A stretch of 64,000 nucleotides of DNA from Streptomyces cinnamoneus (GTDB lineage Bacteria; Actinomycetota; Actinomycetes; Streptomycetales; Streptomycetaceae). Positions 16,266-24,488 of the stretch are shown here, piece after piece. The stretch is taken from the NCBI RefSeq assembly GCF_014650495.1, contig NZ_BMVB01000010.1:62001-126000 (forward strand). Direction: 5' to 3'. How positions within the stretch are numbered: position 1 is the stretch's first letter; each line of letters begins with the position of its first letter. The notes under the pieces were generated by a model, which was given only the letters and a program-made list of their open reading frames with translations, did no database searches and was not told where the DNA came from. A program made the translations under genes and the position numbers.

Positions 16266-17945
16266 TCAGGAAGCGTCGTCGTTCCCGCGGTCGCGGGCGC
16301 TCTCCGCCACCCGCCGCAGCCGTGGATGCCGTACCGGGCCGTGCTCCGAGACGGCCTCGCCGACCATCGTGCGCAGCGCGTCGCCCAGGCCGTGGATCGC
16401 GTGGTGCCGGGCCGGGCCGGCACCCGGGTCGGTGCGCAGCTCACGCAGCAGGGACCAGCACAGCGCGAGCATCACCACCACGAACGGCAGCGCGACCAGG
16501 ATCGTCGCCGACTGCAGGGACGTCAGGCCCCCGGCCACCAGCAGCACGGCCGCGACGGCGGCCATGAGGACGCCCCAGACGACCACCAGCCAGGTCCGCG
16601 GGTGGAGTGCGCCGCGGCTGGAGAGGGAGCCCATCACCAGCGACGCGGAGTCCGCGCTGGTGATGAAGTACGTCATCACCAGCGCCATCGCGATCCACGA
16701 GGTCAGCGTGGCCAGCGGCAGGGTGTCCAGCAGGGCGAACAGCGACGCCTCCGCGCCCTCCCGCACCGTGCCCGCCATGTCGGCGGCACCGGTCATGTCC
16801 AGGCGCAGCGCGCTGCCGCCCATCACGCAGAACCACACCACCGTCGCCCCGCTGGGCACCAGGAGCACCCCGATGAGGAACTCGCGGATCGTGCGGCCGT
16901 GCGAGATGCGGGCGATGAACGTGCCGACGAACGGTGCCCAGGAGAGCCACCACGCCCAGTAGAAGATCGTCCAGGCGCCGAGCCACTTCGAGTCGGTGAA
17001 CGCGCCCGTGCGGGTGGCGAGCGTCAGCAGGTCGTGGAGGTAGCCGCCGGTGGCCGAGGGGACGGCGTTGAGCACGAAGACGGTCGGGCCGAGGAGGAAG
17101 ACGAACAGCATCAGGCACGCCGCGAGCGCGATGTTGAGGGTGCTCAGCCACTTCACGCCCTTGTGCAGCCCCGAGAAGGCGGAGAGCACGAACGCGGCGG
17201 ACAGCGACGCGATGATGACGAGTTCGAGGGTCGTGGAGTCCTTGACGCCCGTGGTGATGTTGAGGCCCTTGGAGACCTGCAGGGCGCCCAGGCCCAGGCT
17301 GGTCGCCGTGCCGAAGACCGTCGCGAAGACGGCGAGGAGGTCGATGGCCCGGCCCGGCCAGCCGTTCGCCCGCCGTGCGCCCAGCAGGGGGACGAACACC
17401 GAGCTGAGCCGGTTGCCGCGGCCCTTGCGGAAGCCGGCGTACGCCAGGGCGAGACCGGCCATGCCGTAGATGGCCCAGGGGTGCAGGGTCCAGTGGAAGA
17501 AGGAGTACTCCAGGGCGGTGCGGGCGGCCGCGGGGGAGTTCGCGACGACCCCGGTGCCCGGGGGCGGGACGACGAAGTGCTGCAGCGGCTCGCCGACTCC
17601 GTAGAACATCAGGCCGATGCCCATGCCGGCGCTGAACATCATCGCGATCCAGGCGAGGTTGCCGAACTCCGGCTGCGAGCCGTCCGCACCCAGCCGGATG
17701 CGGCCGTACCGGCTCACGGCGATCACCACGCACAGCACGAGGAACACGTCGGCCGCGACCACGAACAGCCAGGCGAAGTTGGACAGCACCCAGCCCAGGG
17801 CCGTCGTCGACACCCGGTCGAAGGAGTGCTTGCCCAGGGCCGCCCACGCCACCACCGCCAGCACCGCGGCGCCGCCGATGACGACGAGGGGGATGTCCGG
17901 GGGTTCGTCCTGCGGTGAGCGCAGCTCGGTGCTCTCGGTGCTCAT
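16266..17945 (-). CDS. BCCT-family betaine/choline/carnitine transporter
   Basis: Inner-membrane secondary transporter of 559 residues with twelve hydrophobic segments. The family signature is clear: the aromatic W-A-W-W-L-S-W-A-P-F-V-G-T-F-I-A-R-I-S region of TM8 that binds trimethylammonium substrates, and G-M-G-I-G-L-M-F-Y-G in TM3. The short cytoplasmic tail (R-H-P-R-L-R-R-V) is basic, as in osmosensing members such as BetP. Probable role is uptake of glycine betaine, choline or a relative as compatible solute; the exact solute is unknown. The start at 17945 faces the glycerate kinase promoter. Confidence 0.92.
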   Translation of the reverse strand: MSTESTELRSPQDEPPDIPLVVIGGAAVLAVVAWAALGKHSFDRVSTTALGWVLSNFAWLFVVAADVFLVLCVVIAVSRYGRIRLGADGSQPEFGNLAWIAMMFSAGMGIGLMFYGVGEPLQHFVVPPPGTGVVANSPAAARTALEYSFFHWTLHPWAIYGMAGLALAYAGFRKGRGNRLSSVFVPLLGARRANGWPGRAIDLLAVFATVFGTATSLGLGALQVSKGLNITTGVKDSTTLELVIIASLSAAFVLSAFSGLHKGVKWLSTLNIALAACLMLFVFLLGPTVFVLNAVPSATGGYLHDLLTLATRTGAFTDSKWLGAWTIFYWAWWLSWAPFVGTFIARISHGRTIREFLIGVLLVPSGATVVWFCVMGGSALRLDMTGAADMAGTVREGAEASLFALLDTLPLATLTSWIAMALVMTYFITSADSASLVMGSLSSRGALHPRTWLVVVWGVLMAAVAAVLLVAGGLTSLQSATILVALPFVVVMLALCWSLLRELRTDPGAGPARHHAIHGLGDALRTMVGEAVSEHGPVRHPRLRRVAESARDRGNDDAS

Positions 17946-18071
17946 GACGCCCCACTATGGCCGGGAAACGCCCGATCGGTCGGGCTGGCGCGCCGCCGTC
18001 GCGGCATGGGCGGCGCGACGGTCCCCCGGGTAGGGTCGCCGCGGCGCGACCCGGAAGCGAGGGGATGCACG

Positions 18072-19193
18072 GTGGCGGGAGAGACACGCGTACTGATCGC
18101 CGCGGACAAGTTCAAGGGATCACTGACGGCCGCCGAGGTCGCCGAGCACGTGACGGCCGGACTGCGCCGGGTCGCCCCCGGTGTGCGGGTGAGCGCGCTG
18201 CCGGTCGCCGACGGTGGCGACGGCACGGTGGCCGCGGCGCTGGCCTCCGGTTTCGAGCGGCGCGAGGCGAGGGTGACGGGGCCGGTGGGGGAGCCGGTCG
18301 TGGCCGCGTACGCGCTGCGGTCGGCGGACCGGACGGCGGTGGTGGAGCTGGCCGAGGCGTCGGGGCTGCGACGGCTTCCGCCCGGAGGCGGGGCCCCGCT
18401 CTCCGCCACCACCCGGGGCACCGGCGAGCTGCTGCGGGCCGCGCTCGACGCGGGGGCCCGCACGATCGTGCTGGGCGTGGGCGGCAGTGCCACGACCGAC
18501 GGCGGGGCGGGTCTGCTGACGGCGCTCGGGGCGCGCCTGCTGGACCGCGACGGCCGGCCCGTCGGCCCCGGCGGCGGGGCCCTGGCGGCACTCGCCGTCG
18601 CCGATCTGTCCGGTCTGGACCCCCGGCTCGCGCGGACCCGGATCGTGCTGGCGAGCGACGTCGACAATCCGCTGACCGGCCCGCGCGGCGCGGCGGCGGT
18701 CTACGGCCCCCAGAAGGGCGCCGGCCCGGCCGACGTCGCCGTGCTGGACGCCGCCCTGGCCCACTACGCGCGCGTGCTGGACGGCGGGCGCCTGGCGGCC
18801 GCACCGGGCGCCGGTGCGGCCGGCGGCACGGGCTACGGCGCGCTCGCCGCGCTGGGCGCCACGTTCCGGCCCGGCATTGAGGTGATGCTCGACGTCCTGG
18901 GCTTCGAGGCGGCCGTCGAGGACGCCGGCCTGGTCATCACGGGCGAGGGCTCGCTGGACGAGCAGACCCTGCACGGCAAGGCCCCGGTGGGCGTGGCCCG
19001 GGCGGCGCACGGCAGACCCGTGGTGGCCGTCTGCGGCCGCCTGACCCTCTCCGAGGAGGCCCTGGCGGAGGCGGGCATCGACCGCGCCTACCCCTTGACG
19101 GACCTGGAACCCACCCCGTCCCGCTGCCTGCAGAACGCCGGCCCCCTCCTGCAACAGACGGCCGAACGCATCGCGCAGGACTACCTCACCTGA
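18072..19193 (+). CDS. Glycerate kinase (GK1/GlxK type)
   Basis: Cytoplasmic kinase, 373 residues, phosphorylating D-glycerate to 2- or 3-phosphoglycerate with ATP. Family motifs: N-terminal A-A-D-K-F-K-G-S-L-T, A-D-G-G-D-G-T, G-V-G-G-S-A-T-T-D-G-G-A-G and the later G-E-G-S-L-D-E-Q-T. The GTG at 18072 has GAGGGG seven bases upstream; an ATG at 18065 is out of frame. It could feed glyoxylate-derived glycerate into glycolysis, which would fit glyoxylate made by the ethylmalonyl-CoA pathway nearby, though no operon link exists. Confidence 0.9.
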   Translation: MAGETRVLIAADKFKGSLTAAEVAEHVTAGLRRVAPGVRVSALPVADGGDGTVAAALASGFERREARVTGPVGEPVVAAYALRSADRTAVVELAEASGLRRLPPGGGAPLSATTRGTGELLRAALDAGARTIVLGVGGSATTDGGAGLLTALGARLLDRDGRPVGPGGGALAALAVADLSGLDPRLARTRIVLASDVDNPLTGPRGAAAVYGPQKGAGPADVAVLDAALAHYARVLDGGRLAAAPGAGAAGGTGYGALAALGATFRPGIEVMLDVLGFEAAVEDAGLVITGEGSLDEQTLHGKAPVGVARAAHGRPVVAVCGRLTLSEEALAEAGIDRAYPLTDLEPTPSRCLQNAGPLLQQTAERIAQDYLT

Positions 19194-19529
19194 CCACCCC
19201 GGCGGCCGGAGCCCGCCTTCCGGTACAGGCCGTCCGGTGCCTGGCCCCCACGGCGGACCGCCCCGCTGTGTGCGCGGGCGGGCGCCCCGGGGTGGCGGGC
19301 CGGCCGCCCGCGGCGCTGGCTGGCGCGTGAGCGGGGTGTGGGTCTGCGGTTTCGGGGTGGCGGGGCGAACCAGCCCGGGCGGCGGGCCGGTCGTGGCCCG
19401 GCGCGTGCCGGCCGCCGCGGCCTTCGCCTGTGGGGCATCTCGGCTTGTGCGCGGGCGGGGCCGAACCGAGCCTGCGGCTCAGGCGCGACGCGAAGGAACG
19501 GGCCGGGGAAGGCGGGACGCCCGCAGCCG

Positions 19530-19617
19530 CCGGACGCCCGGGCCCCGCGGCCGGACGCCCGGGCCCCGCGGTGGCGGGAGGACCGCGGTCGACGCCCCCG
19601 CGGGGCCCGGGCGTCCC
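19530..19617. repeat. 21-bp tandem duplication with downstream inverted copy
   Basis: Two identical 21-bp units abut (19530-19550 and 19551-19571), each starting CCGGACGCC and ending CCCCGCGG. An 18-nt perfect inverted match lies at 19598-19615. A transcript could fold the second unit with the inverted copy around a loop of about 26 nt. Confidence 0.65.
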
Positions 19618-19834
19618 GGCTCGTGCACGGCCGGCCGTTTCCCGCCACGCCCGGCCGGCCGGAAACGGCCGTGCCGGATTGCGGCACCCGCACCCCACGA
19701 GCCCCCCGGCTCGTCCGTCCGCCCGCCCGGGCGCCCAGGCAGAGCGTGCGGCACCGGGCCGCACGGCCAGCCAGGGCACCGCAACGGCAGGCACCGGGGA
19801 AGGCGCGTCAACTGGGTCGGCCGTCGGCGGGAGG

Positions 19835-19962
19835 CCAGGCACCGGACAGCCTGGTACCGGAAGGCGGGCACCGGGACGGCCGGGTATCGGGGAAGGTGCG
19901 GCAACCGAGCCGGCTGGCCGGCGGAAGACCAGGCACCGGACGGTCTGTACCGGAAGGCGGGC
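19835..19962. repeat. Direct repeat with about 94-bp period
   Basis: The block beginning CCAGGCACCGGAC and ending GGAAGGCGGGC occurs at 19835-19869 and 19929-19962, with related sequence between and after (for example GGGGAAGG-GCG-CAAC motifs near 19797, 19880 and 19990). It reads as two to three degenerate tandem units. The inverted copy is at 19211-19244. Confidence 0.65.
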
Positions 19963-20046
19963 ACCGGAAAGCCAGGCGCCGGGGAAGGCGCGGCAACGGG
20001 ACGGCCGTCGGTGGAAGGCCCGGCAGCGGGGCGTCGGGTGCCGGAA

Positions 20047-20090
20047 AGGCCGGTGGGGGCCCGGGCTGATGCCCGGGCCCCCACCGGCCT
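20047..20090 (-). terminator. Strong hairpin terminator after psd-pssA
   Basis: A perfect 20-bp stem (20047-20066 with 20071-20090) around the loop TGAT, starting 25 bp after the pssA stop on the minus strand. It also faces the repeat island, so it can act in both directions. No U tract. Confidence 0.85.
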
Positions 20091-20115
20091 TGGTTCCCGT
20101 CCCGCGCGGCCAGCG

Positions 20116-20967
20116 CTACGGCAGCTGGGCCGCCCGCGCCTCGCGGCGGTTGTCGCGGAAGGTGTTCACGCGGCGGGCCGTCGCGAAGAGCGGGATCACC
20201 GCGCCCAGGACGACCTGCAGTGCGCAGCCCGTCTGGAGCAGCAGCTCGCCGCCCGGCGCGTCGAACGCCCACGCGGCCAGCAGGCCCATGCTGAGCACGA
20301 TCCAGCTGAGCATGGCCACCGCCAGCGGACCCCGCGGCTTGGGGTACTCCACGCGGCTCACCATCAGCCACGCCACACCCATGATCGCCAGGAGCGTCGG
20401 CACGAACGGCAGCTCCAGCAGCACGATCGAGACCACCGTCAGCGCCCCGAAGGGGCTCGGCATGCCCTGGAAGATCCCGTCGCGCAGCTGCACGCACGAG
20501 AAGCGGGCGAGCCGCAGCACCACGGCCAGCAGCACCACGATCGCGGCGACCGCGGAGACGCGCTGGTGGGCGTCGTCGGCGACCATGCCCCAGACGACCA
20601 CGAAGTACGCGGGCGCCAGCCCGAAGCTGATCAGGTCGGACAGGTTGTCCAGCTCCGCACCCATCGCCGAGCTGCGCAGCTTGCGCGCCACGAGCCCGTC
20701 GAAGAGGTCGAAGACCGACGCGAGCAGCATCAGTATCACGGCCGTGGCCGCGCTGTGGCGGGCCATGCCGCCGTCCTCGTTCCCCGTCAGGTGGGGGATG
20801 AGGACGCCGGTGGTGGTGAAGTACACCGCCATGAAGCCGCAGATCGCGTTGCCCAGAGTGAGGGTGTCCGCTATTGACAGGCGCGTGGACAGCGGCATGT
20901 CGTCCGTGTCGTCGGCGTCGGCCTCGGGGACCCAGGCAGCCTGTGTGTCCGGCTCAACCACGGTCAA
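20116..20967 (-). CDS. pssA: CDP-diacylglycerol--serine O-phosphatidyltransferase
   Basis: Integral membrane enzyme, 283 residues, making phosphatidylserine from CDP-diacylglycerol and serine. The CDP-alcohol phosphotransferase motif D-G-x2-A-R-x8-G-x3-D-x3-D is complete at about residues 89-111, and about eight membrane segments follow the acidic N-terminus. Start is a TTG at 20967 with AGGGG nine bases upstream, or a GTG two codons later. It overlaps the end of psd by 14 bp; together they make phosphatidylethanolamine. Confidence 0.93.
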   Translation of the reverse strand: MTVVEPDTQAAWVPEADADDTDDMPLSTRLSIADTLTLGNAICGFMAVYFTTTGVLIPHLTGNEDGGMARHSAATAVILMLLASVFDLFDGLVARKLRSSAMGAELDNLSDLISFGLAPAYFVVVWGMVADDAHQRVSAVAAIVVLLAVVLRLARFSCVQLRDGIFQGMPSPFGALTVVSIVLLELPFVPTLLAIMGVAWLMVSRVEYPKPRGPLAVAMLSWIVLSMGLLAAWAFDAPGGELLLQTGCALQVVLGAVIPLFATARRVNTFRDNRREARAAQLP

Positions 20968-21610
20968 GGCGCGTCACCCCTGCCGTGGTGGCCTGACCGA
21001 CCTCGACCGCGATCTCGACACCCTCGGGGAGGTAGATGTCGACGCGCGAGCCGAAGCGGATCAGGCCGATGCGGTCGCCCTGCTCCACCTTGGTGTCCGC
21101 ACCGATGTAGGGAACGATGCGGCGGGCGACGGCGCCGGCGATCTGGACCATCTCGATGTCACCGAGCTCGGTGTCGAAGTGCCAGACGACGCGCTCGTTG
21201 TTCTCGCTCTCCTTGTTGAAAGCCGGAACGAAGCCGCCGGGGACGTGCTCGACCGAGGTCACCGTGCCGGCCATCGGGGCGCGGTTGACGTGGACGTTGA
21301 GCGGGCTCATGAAGATCGCGACGCGGGTTCGTCCGTCCTTCCAGGGCATGATGCTCTGCACCACGCCGTCGGCCGGGGAAATGACCCGGCCCTGGGCGAT
21401 CTCACGATCGGGATCGCGGAAGAACCACAGCATGCCGGCCGCGAGCGCGGTGGCGGGCACGGCCAGCGCCGCCCATCGCCCGGAGCGGCGGGCCTGGGTG
21501 AGGCTGACCGCGGCGGTGGCGACGGTCGGGAGGAGCCACGGCGATGCTCCGCGCGCGAGGCGTACGCCGCGGAGGCTGACGCGTGGTGCAGAGGAAGAGC
21601 TGTGGGGCAT
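20954..21610 (-). CDS. psd: Phosphatidylserine decarboxylase proenzyme
   Basis: Membrane-associated pyruvoyl enzyme, 218 residues (the short form), converting phosphatidylserine to phosphatidylethanolamine. An N-terminal hydrophobic pair anchors it. The self-cleavage site is the G-S of R-F-G-S-R-V near residue 186, where the serine becomes the pyruvoyl group. First gene of psd-pssA. The 181 bp upstream (21611-21791) separates it from the end of the ethylmalonyl-CoA operon. Confidence 0.93.
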   Translation of the reverse strand: MPHSSSSAPRVSLRGVRLARGASPWLLPTVATAAVSLTQARRSGRWAALAVPATALAAGMLWFFRDPDREIAQGRVISPADGVVQSIMPWKDGRTRVAIFMSPLNVHVNRAPMAGTVTSVEHVPGGFVPAFNKESENNERVVWHFDTELGDIEMVQIAGAVARRIVPYIGADTKVEQGDRIGLIRFGSRVDIYLPEGVEIAVEVGQATTAGVTRLDRG

Positions 21611-21791
21611 GGGTGACCTTCGTAGCGGAGGGTGCCGCGTAACGATTGGGGGGACGGCGGCTTTCCGGGGATGCTATCGGTTGGGGGCGGCAACTGGCTA
21701 AGCGCCGGGGCCAGTCAGTGGCCGAACGCCGATGACAGGGTGTGATCTTCTTCTCTGTCGAAACACCCCCGAAAGGCTCCGAACCGGGCAT

Positions 21792-22997
21792 TTAACCCTG
21801 GATTCGGTACTCCTCCAGTAGCCGCCGCCCGATGATCATTTTCTGGATCTCGGCCGTACCTTCACCGATCAGGAGCATCGGGGCCTCGCGGTAGAGCCGC
21901 TCGATCTCGTACTCCTTGGAGAAGCCGTAACCGCCGTGGATGCGGAAGGCGTCCTCCACGACCTCCTTGCAGTATTCGGAGGCCAGGTACTTCGCCATCC
22001 CTGCTTCGAGATCGTTGCGCCGGCCCGAGTCCTTCTTCCGGGCGGCATTGACCATCATTGCATGAGCCGCTTCGACCTTTGTGCCCATTTCGGCCAGCTT
22101 GAACTGAATCGCCTGGTGCTGGGCAATGGGTTTTCCGAAGGTGTGGCGCTGCTGCGCATAGGCCACACCCAGCTCGAACGCGCGCTGAGCGACGCCGCAA
22201 CCACGCGCTGCGACGTTGACGCGCCCGACCTCGACGCCGTCCATCATCTGGTAGAAGCCGCGACCGGTGACCCCGCCCAGCACCCGGTCCGCCGGGACGC
22301 GCAGCCCGTCCATGATCAGCTCGGTCGTGTCGACGCCCTTGTAGCCCATCTTGTCGATCTTGCCGGGGATGGTCAGACCTGGCTTGACCTGGCCGAACCC
22401 CGGCTCCTTCTCGATCAGGAAGGTGGTCATCGACTTGTGCGGGGCCGTCCCCTCGGGGTGGCCCTCGTCCGTCCGGCAGAGCACCGCCACCAGCGTCGAC
22501 GAGCCGCCGTTGGTCAGCCACATCTTCTGGCCGTTGAGCACGTACTCGTCGCCCTCGCGCACGCCCTTGGACGTGATGGCCGACACGTCAGAGCCCAGGC
22601 CCGGCTCCGACATCGAGAACGCGCCCCGCACCTCGCCCGTCGCCATCCGCGGCAGGAAGTACTCGCGCTGCTCCCGGGTGCCGTGCTGCTTGAGCATGTA
22701 GGCGACGATGAAGTGCGTATTGATGATTCCGGACACACTCATCCAGCCCCGGGCGATCTCCTCGACGCAGAGCGCGTATGTGAGAAGGGACTCACCCAGC
22801 CCGCCGTACTCCTCGGGGATCATCAGCCCGAAGACGCCGAGCTCCTTGAGCCCCTCCACTATCCGGGTGGGGTACTCGTCACGGTGCTCCAGCTCGGTGG
22901 CCACCGGGATGATTTCCTTGTCGACGAAGTCACGGACCGTCGCGAGGATCTCCTGCTGGACGTCCGTCAGCCCGTCGGTCTGCGCCAGGCGGCCCAT
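21792..22997 (-). CDS. mcd: Acyl-CoA dehydrogenase, probable methylsuccinyl-CoA dehydrogenase
   Basis: FAD enzyme, 401 residues, expected to oxidise (2S)-methylsuccinyl-CoA to mesaconyl-CoA. Complete acyl-CoA dehydrogenase fold, with the flavin motif M-S-E-P-G-L-G-S-D (about 127-135) and catalytic Glu in G-E-G-T-A-E-I-Q near the C-terminus. It is the last gene of the operon, one base after mch. Proteobacterial Mcd is about 550 residues; this lacks that N-terminal extension and resembles ordinary short acyl-CoA dehydrogenases. The specific role therefore rests on operon context. Ends in TAA. Confidence 0.85.
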   Translation of the reverse strand: MGRLAQTDGLTDVQQEILATVRDFVDKEIIPVATELEHRDEYPTRIVEGLKELGVFGLMIPEEYGGLGESLLTYALCVEEIARGWMSVSGIINTHFIVAYMLKQHGTREQREYFLPRMATGEVRGAFSMSEPGLGSDVSAITSKGVREGDEYVLNGQKMWLTNGGSSTLVAVLCRTDEGHPEGTAPHKSMTTFLIEKEPGFGQVKPGLTIPGKIDKMGYKGVDTTELIMDGLRVPADRVLGGVTGRGFYQMMDGVEVGRVNVAARGCGVAQRAFELGVAYAQQRHTFGKPIAQHQAIQFKLAEMGTKVEAAHAMMVNAARKKDSGRRNDLEAGMAKYLASEYCKEVVEDAFRIHGGYGFSKEYEIERLYREAPMLLIGEGTAEIQKMIIGRRLLEEYRIQG

Positions 22998-22998
22998 C

Positions 22999-23511
22999 TC
23001 ACTTCTCCCGGATGATCGGCTCGGGGCGGCCGGGCTGCTCCCCGCCGCGCTCCTTGATGTACGTGGCGGTGGGCACCATGACCTTGCGGCGGAAGGTACA
23101 GACCACCGTGCCGTCCTGCTTGTAGCCGATGGTCTCGACGTACACGATCCCGCGGTCGTTCTTCGACTTCGACGGCGTCTTGTCGAGCACCCTCGTCTCG
23201 CCGTAGAGCGTGTCGCCGTGGAAGGTCGGGGCGATGTGCTTCAGCGACTCGACTTCGAGGTTGGCGATGGCCTTGCCCGAGACGTCCGGGACGGACATGC
23301 CCAGCAGCAGCGAGTAGATGTAGTTGCCCACCACCACGTTCTTGCCGAAGTCCGTGGTCTCCCCGGCGTAATGGGCGTCCATGTGCAGAGGGTGGTGATT
23401 CATGGTGAGCAGGCAGAAGAGGTGGTCGTCGTATTCCGTGACCGTCTTTCCGGGCCAGTGCTTGTAGACGTCACCGACGGTGAACTCTTCGAAGGTGCGG
23501 CCGAACTGCAT
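22999..23511 (-). CDS. mch: Mesaconyl-CoA hydratase (MaoC-like)
   Basis: Hot-dog-fold hydratase, 170 residues, predicted to convert mesaconyl-CoA to beta-methylmalyl-CoA. The hydratase-2-like segment (D-D-H-L-F-C-L-L-T-M-N-H-H-P-L-H-M-D) carries the catalytic Asp/His context. The ATG at 23511 has GGAGG ten bases upstream. A GTG at 23520 overlapping the mcl stop is possible but too close to that site. Tightly packed between mcl and mcd. Confidence 0.88.
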   Translation of the reverse strand: MQFGRTFEEFTVGDVYKHWPGKTVTEYDDHLFCLLTMNHHPLHMDAHYAGETTDFGKNVVVGNYIYSLLLGMSVPDVSGKAIANLEVESLKHIAPTFHGDTLYGETRVLDKTPSKSKNDRGIVYVETIGYKQDGTVVCTFRRKVMVPTATYIKERGGEQPGRPEPIIREK

Positions 23512-23516
23512 GGTGC

Positions 23517-24488
23517 TCACGCCTCCGGGATCTCGAACTTGGACGTACGGGTCATCCCGGCCGCGCGGCCCTTGCCCGCGATCACCAGCGCCATCTTCCG
23601 GCTGGCCTCGTCGATCATCTCGTCGCCGAGCATCGCCGAGCCCTTCTTGCCGCCCGCCTCGGAGGTGCACCAGTCGTACGCGTCCAGGATCAGCTCGGCG
23701 TGGTCGTAGTCGTCCTGCGAGGGCGAGAAGACCTCGTTGGCGGCGTCCACCTGGCCCGGGTGCAGCACCCACTTGCCGTCGAAGCCCAGCGCCGCCGCGC
23801 GCCCGGCGACCTCCTTGTAGCCGTCCACGTTCCTGATCTGCAGGTACGGGCCGTCGATGGCCTGCAGGTCGTGGGCGCGGGCCGCCATCAGGATGCGCAT
23901 GAGGATGTAGTGGTAGGCGTCCGCCGGGTAACCGGGCGGCTGCTCGCCGACCACCAGGGACTTCATGTTGATCGACGCCATGAAGTCGGCCGGCCCGAAG
24001 ATGATCGTCTCCAGGCGCGGCGAGGCGGCGGCGATCTCGTCGACGTTCACCAGGCCCTTGGCGTTCTCGATCTGCGCCTCGATGCCGATGCGGCCGACCT
24101 CGAAGCCCATCGTCTTCTCGATCTGCGTCAGCAGCAGGTCCAGGGCGACGACCTGCTGGGCGTCCTGGACCTTCGGCAGCATGATGCAGTCGAGGTTGGG
24201 GCCCGCTCCCTCGACGACCGTGACGACGTCGCGGTACGTCCAGTGCGTCGTCCAGTCGTTCACGCGGACCACGCGGGTCTTGCCCGTCCAGTCGCCGTTG
24301 TTGAGCGCGTCGACGATCGTGTGCCGGGCGCCTTCCTTGGCCAGCGGGGCGCAGGCGTCCTCCAGGTCGAGGAAGACCTGGTCGGCGGGGAGGCCCTGGG
24401 CCTTCTCCAGGAAGCGGGGGTTGCTGCCGGGGACGGCGAGGCAGGAGCGGCGCGGGCGCAGCCGGTTGACGGCGGGGGAGCCGGTCAT
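23517..24488 (-). CDS. mcl: L-malyl-CoA/beta-methylmalyl-CoA lyase (CitE-like)
   Basis: TIM-barrel CitE-family lyase, 323 residues, expected to cleave beta-methylmalyl-CoA to glyoxylate and propionyl-CoA. Conserved L-A-V-P-G-S-N-P-R, D-L-E-D-A (metal-binding Glu/Asp) and I-G-I-E-A-Q-I-E-N-A-K-G are present. Start overlaps the ecm stop by 4 bp (ATGA). This step releases glyoxylate for malate synthase and propionyl-CoA for methylmalonyl-CoA. Confidence 0.9.
   Translation of the reverse strand: MTGSPAVNRLRPRRSCLAVPGSNPRFLEKAQGLPADQVFLDLEDACAPLAKEGARHTIVDALNNGDWTGKTRVVRVNDWTTHWTYRDVVTVVEGAGPNLDCIMLPKVQDAQQVVALDLLLTQIEKTMGFEVGRIGIEAQIENAKGLVNVDEIAAASPRLETIIFGPADFMASINMKSLVVGEQPPGYPADAYHYILMRILMAARAHDLQAIDGPYLQIRNVDGYKEVAGRAAALGFDGKWVLHPGQVDAANEVFSPSQDDYDHAELILDAYDWCTSEAGGKKGSAMLGDEMIDEASRKMALVIAGKGRAAGMTRTSKFEIPEA

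Larger units (their letters stand above)
19211..20046. repeat. Gene-free repeat island between glycerate kinase and pssA
   Basis: About 830 bp without a credible gene. Long open frames occur in several phases only because stop codons are rare here; their translations are Arg/Gly/Pro-rich with no conserved features, start signals or codon-position bias. The DNA contains a 34-nt block at 19211-19244 repeated inverted at 19929-19962 (one mismatch), a direct copy at 19835-19869, and a tandem 21-bp duplication at 19530-19571 with an inverted copy at 19598-19615. Function unknown; it may be an expanded repeat remnant or structured RNA. Confidence 0.7.

Noticed and set aside
19237..20877. Very long open frames across the repeat island, reaching into pssA on the opposite strand
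   Set aside because: Translations are Arg/Gly/Pro low-complexity, several frames are open at once, no start signal fits, and part overlaps pssA antisense.
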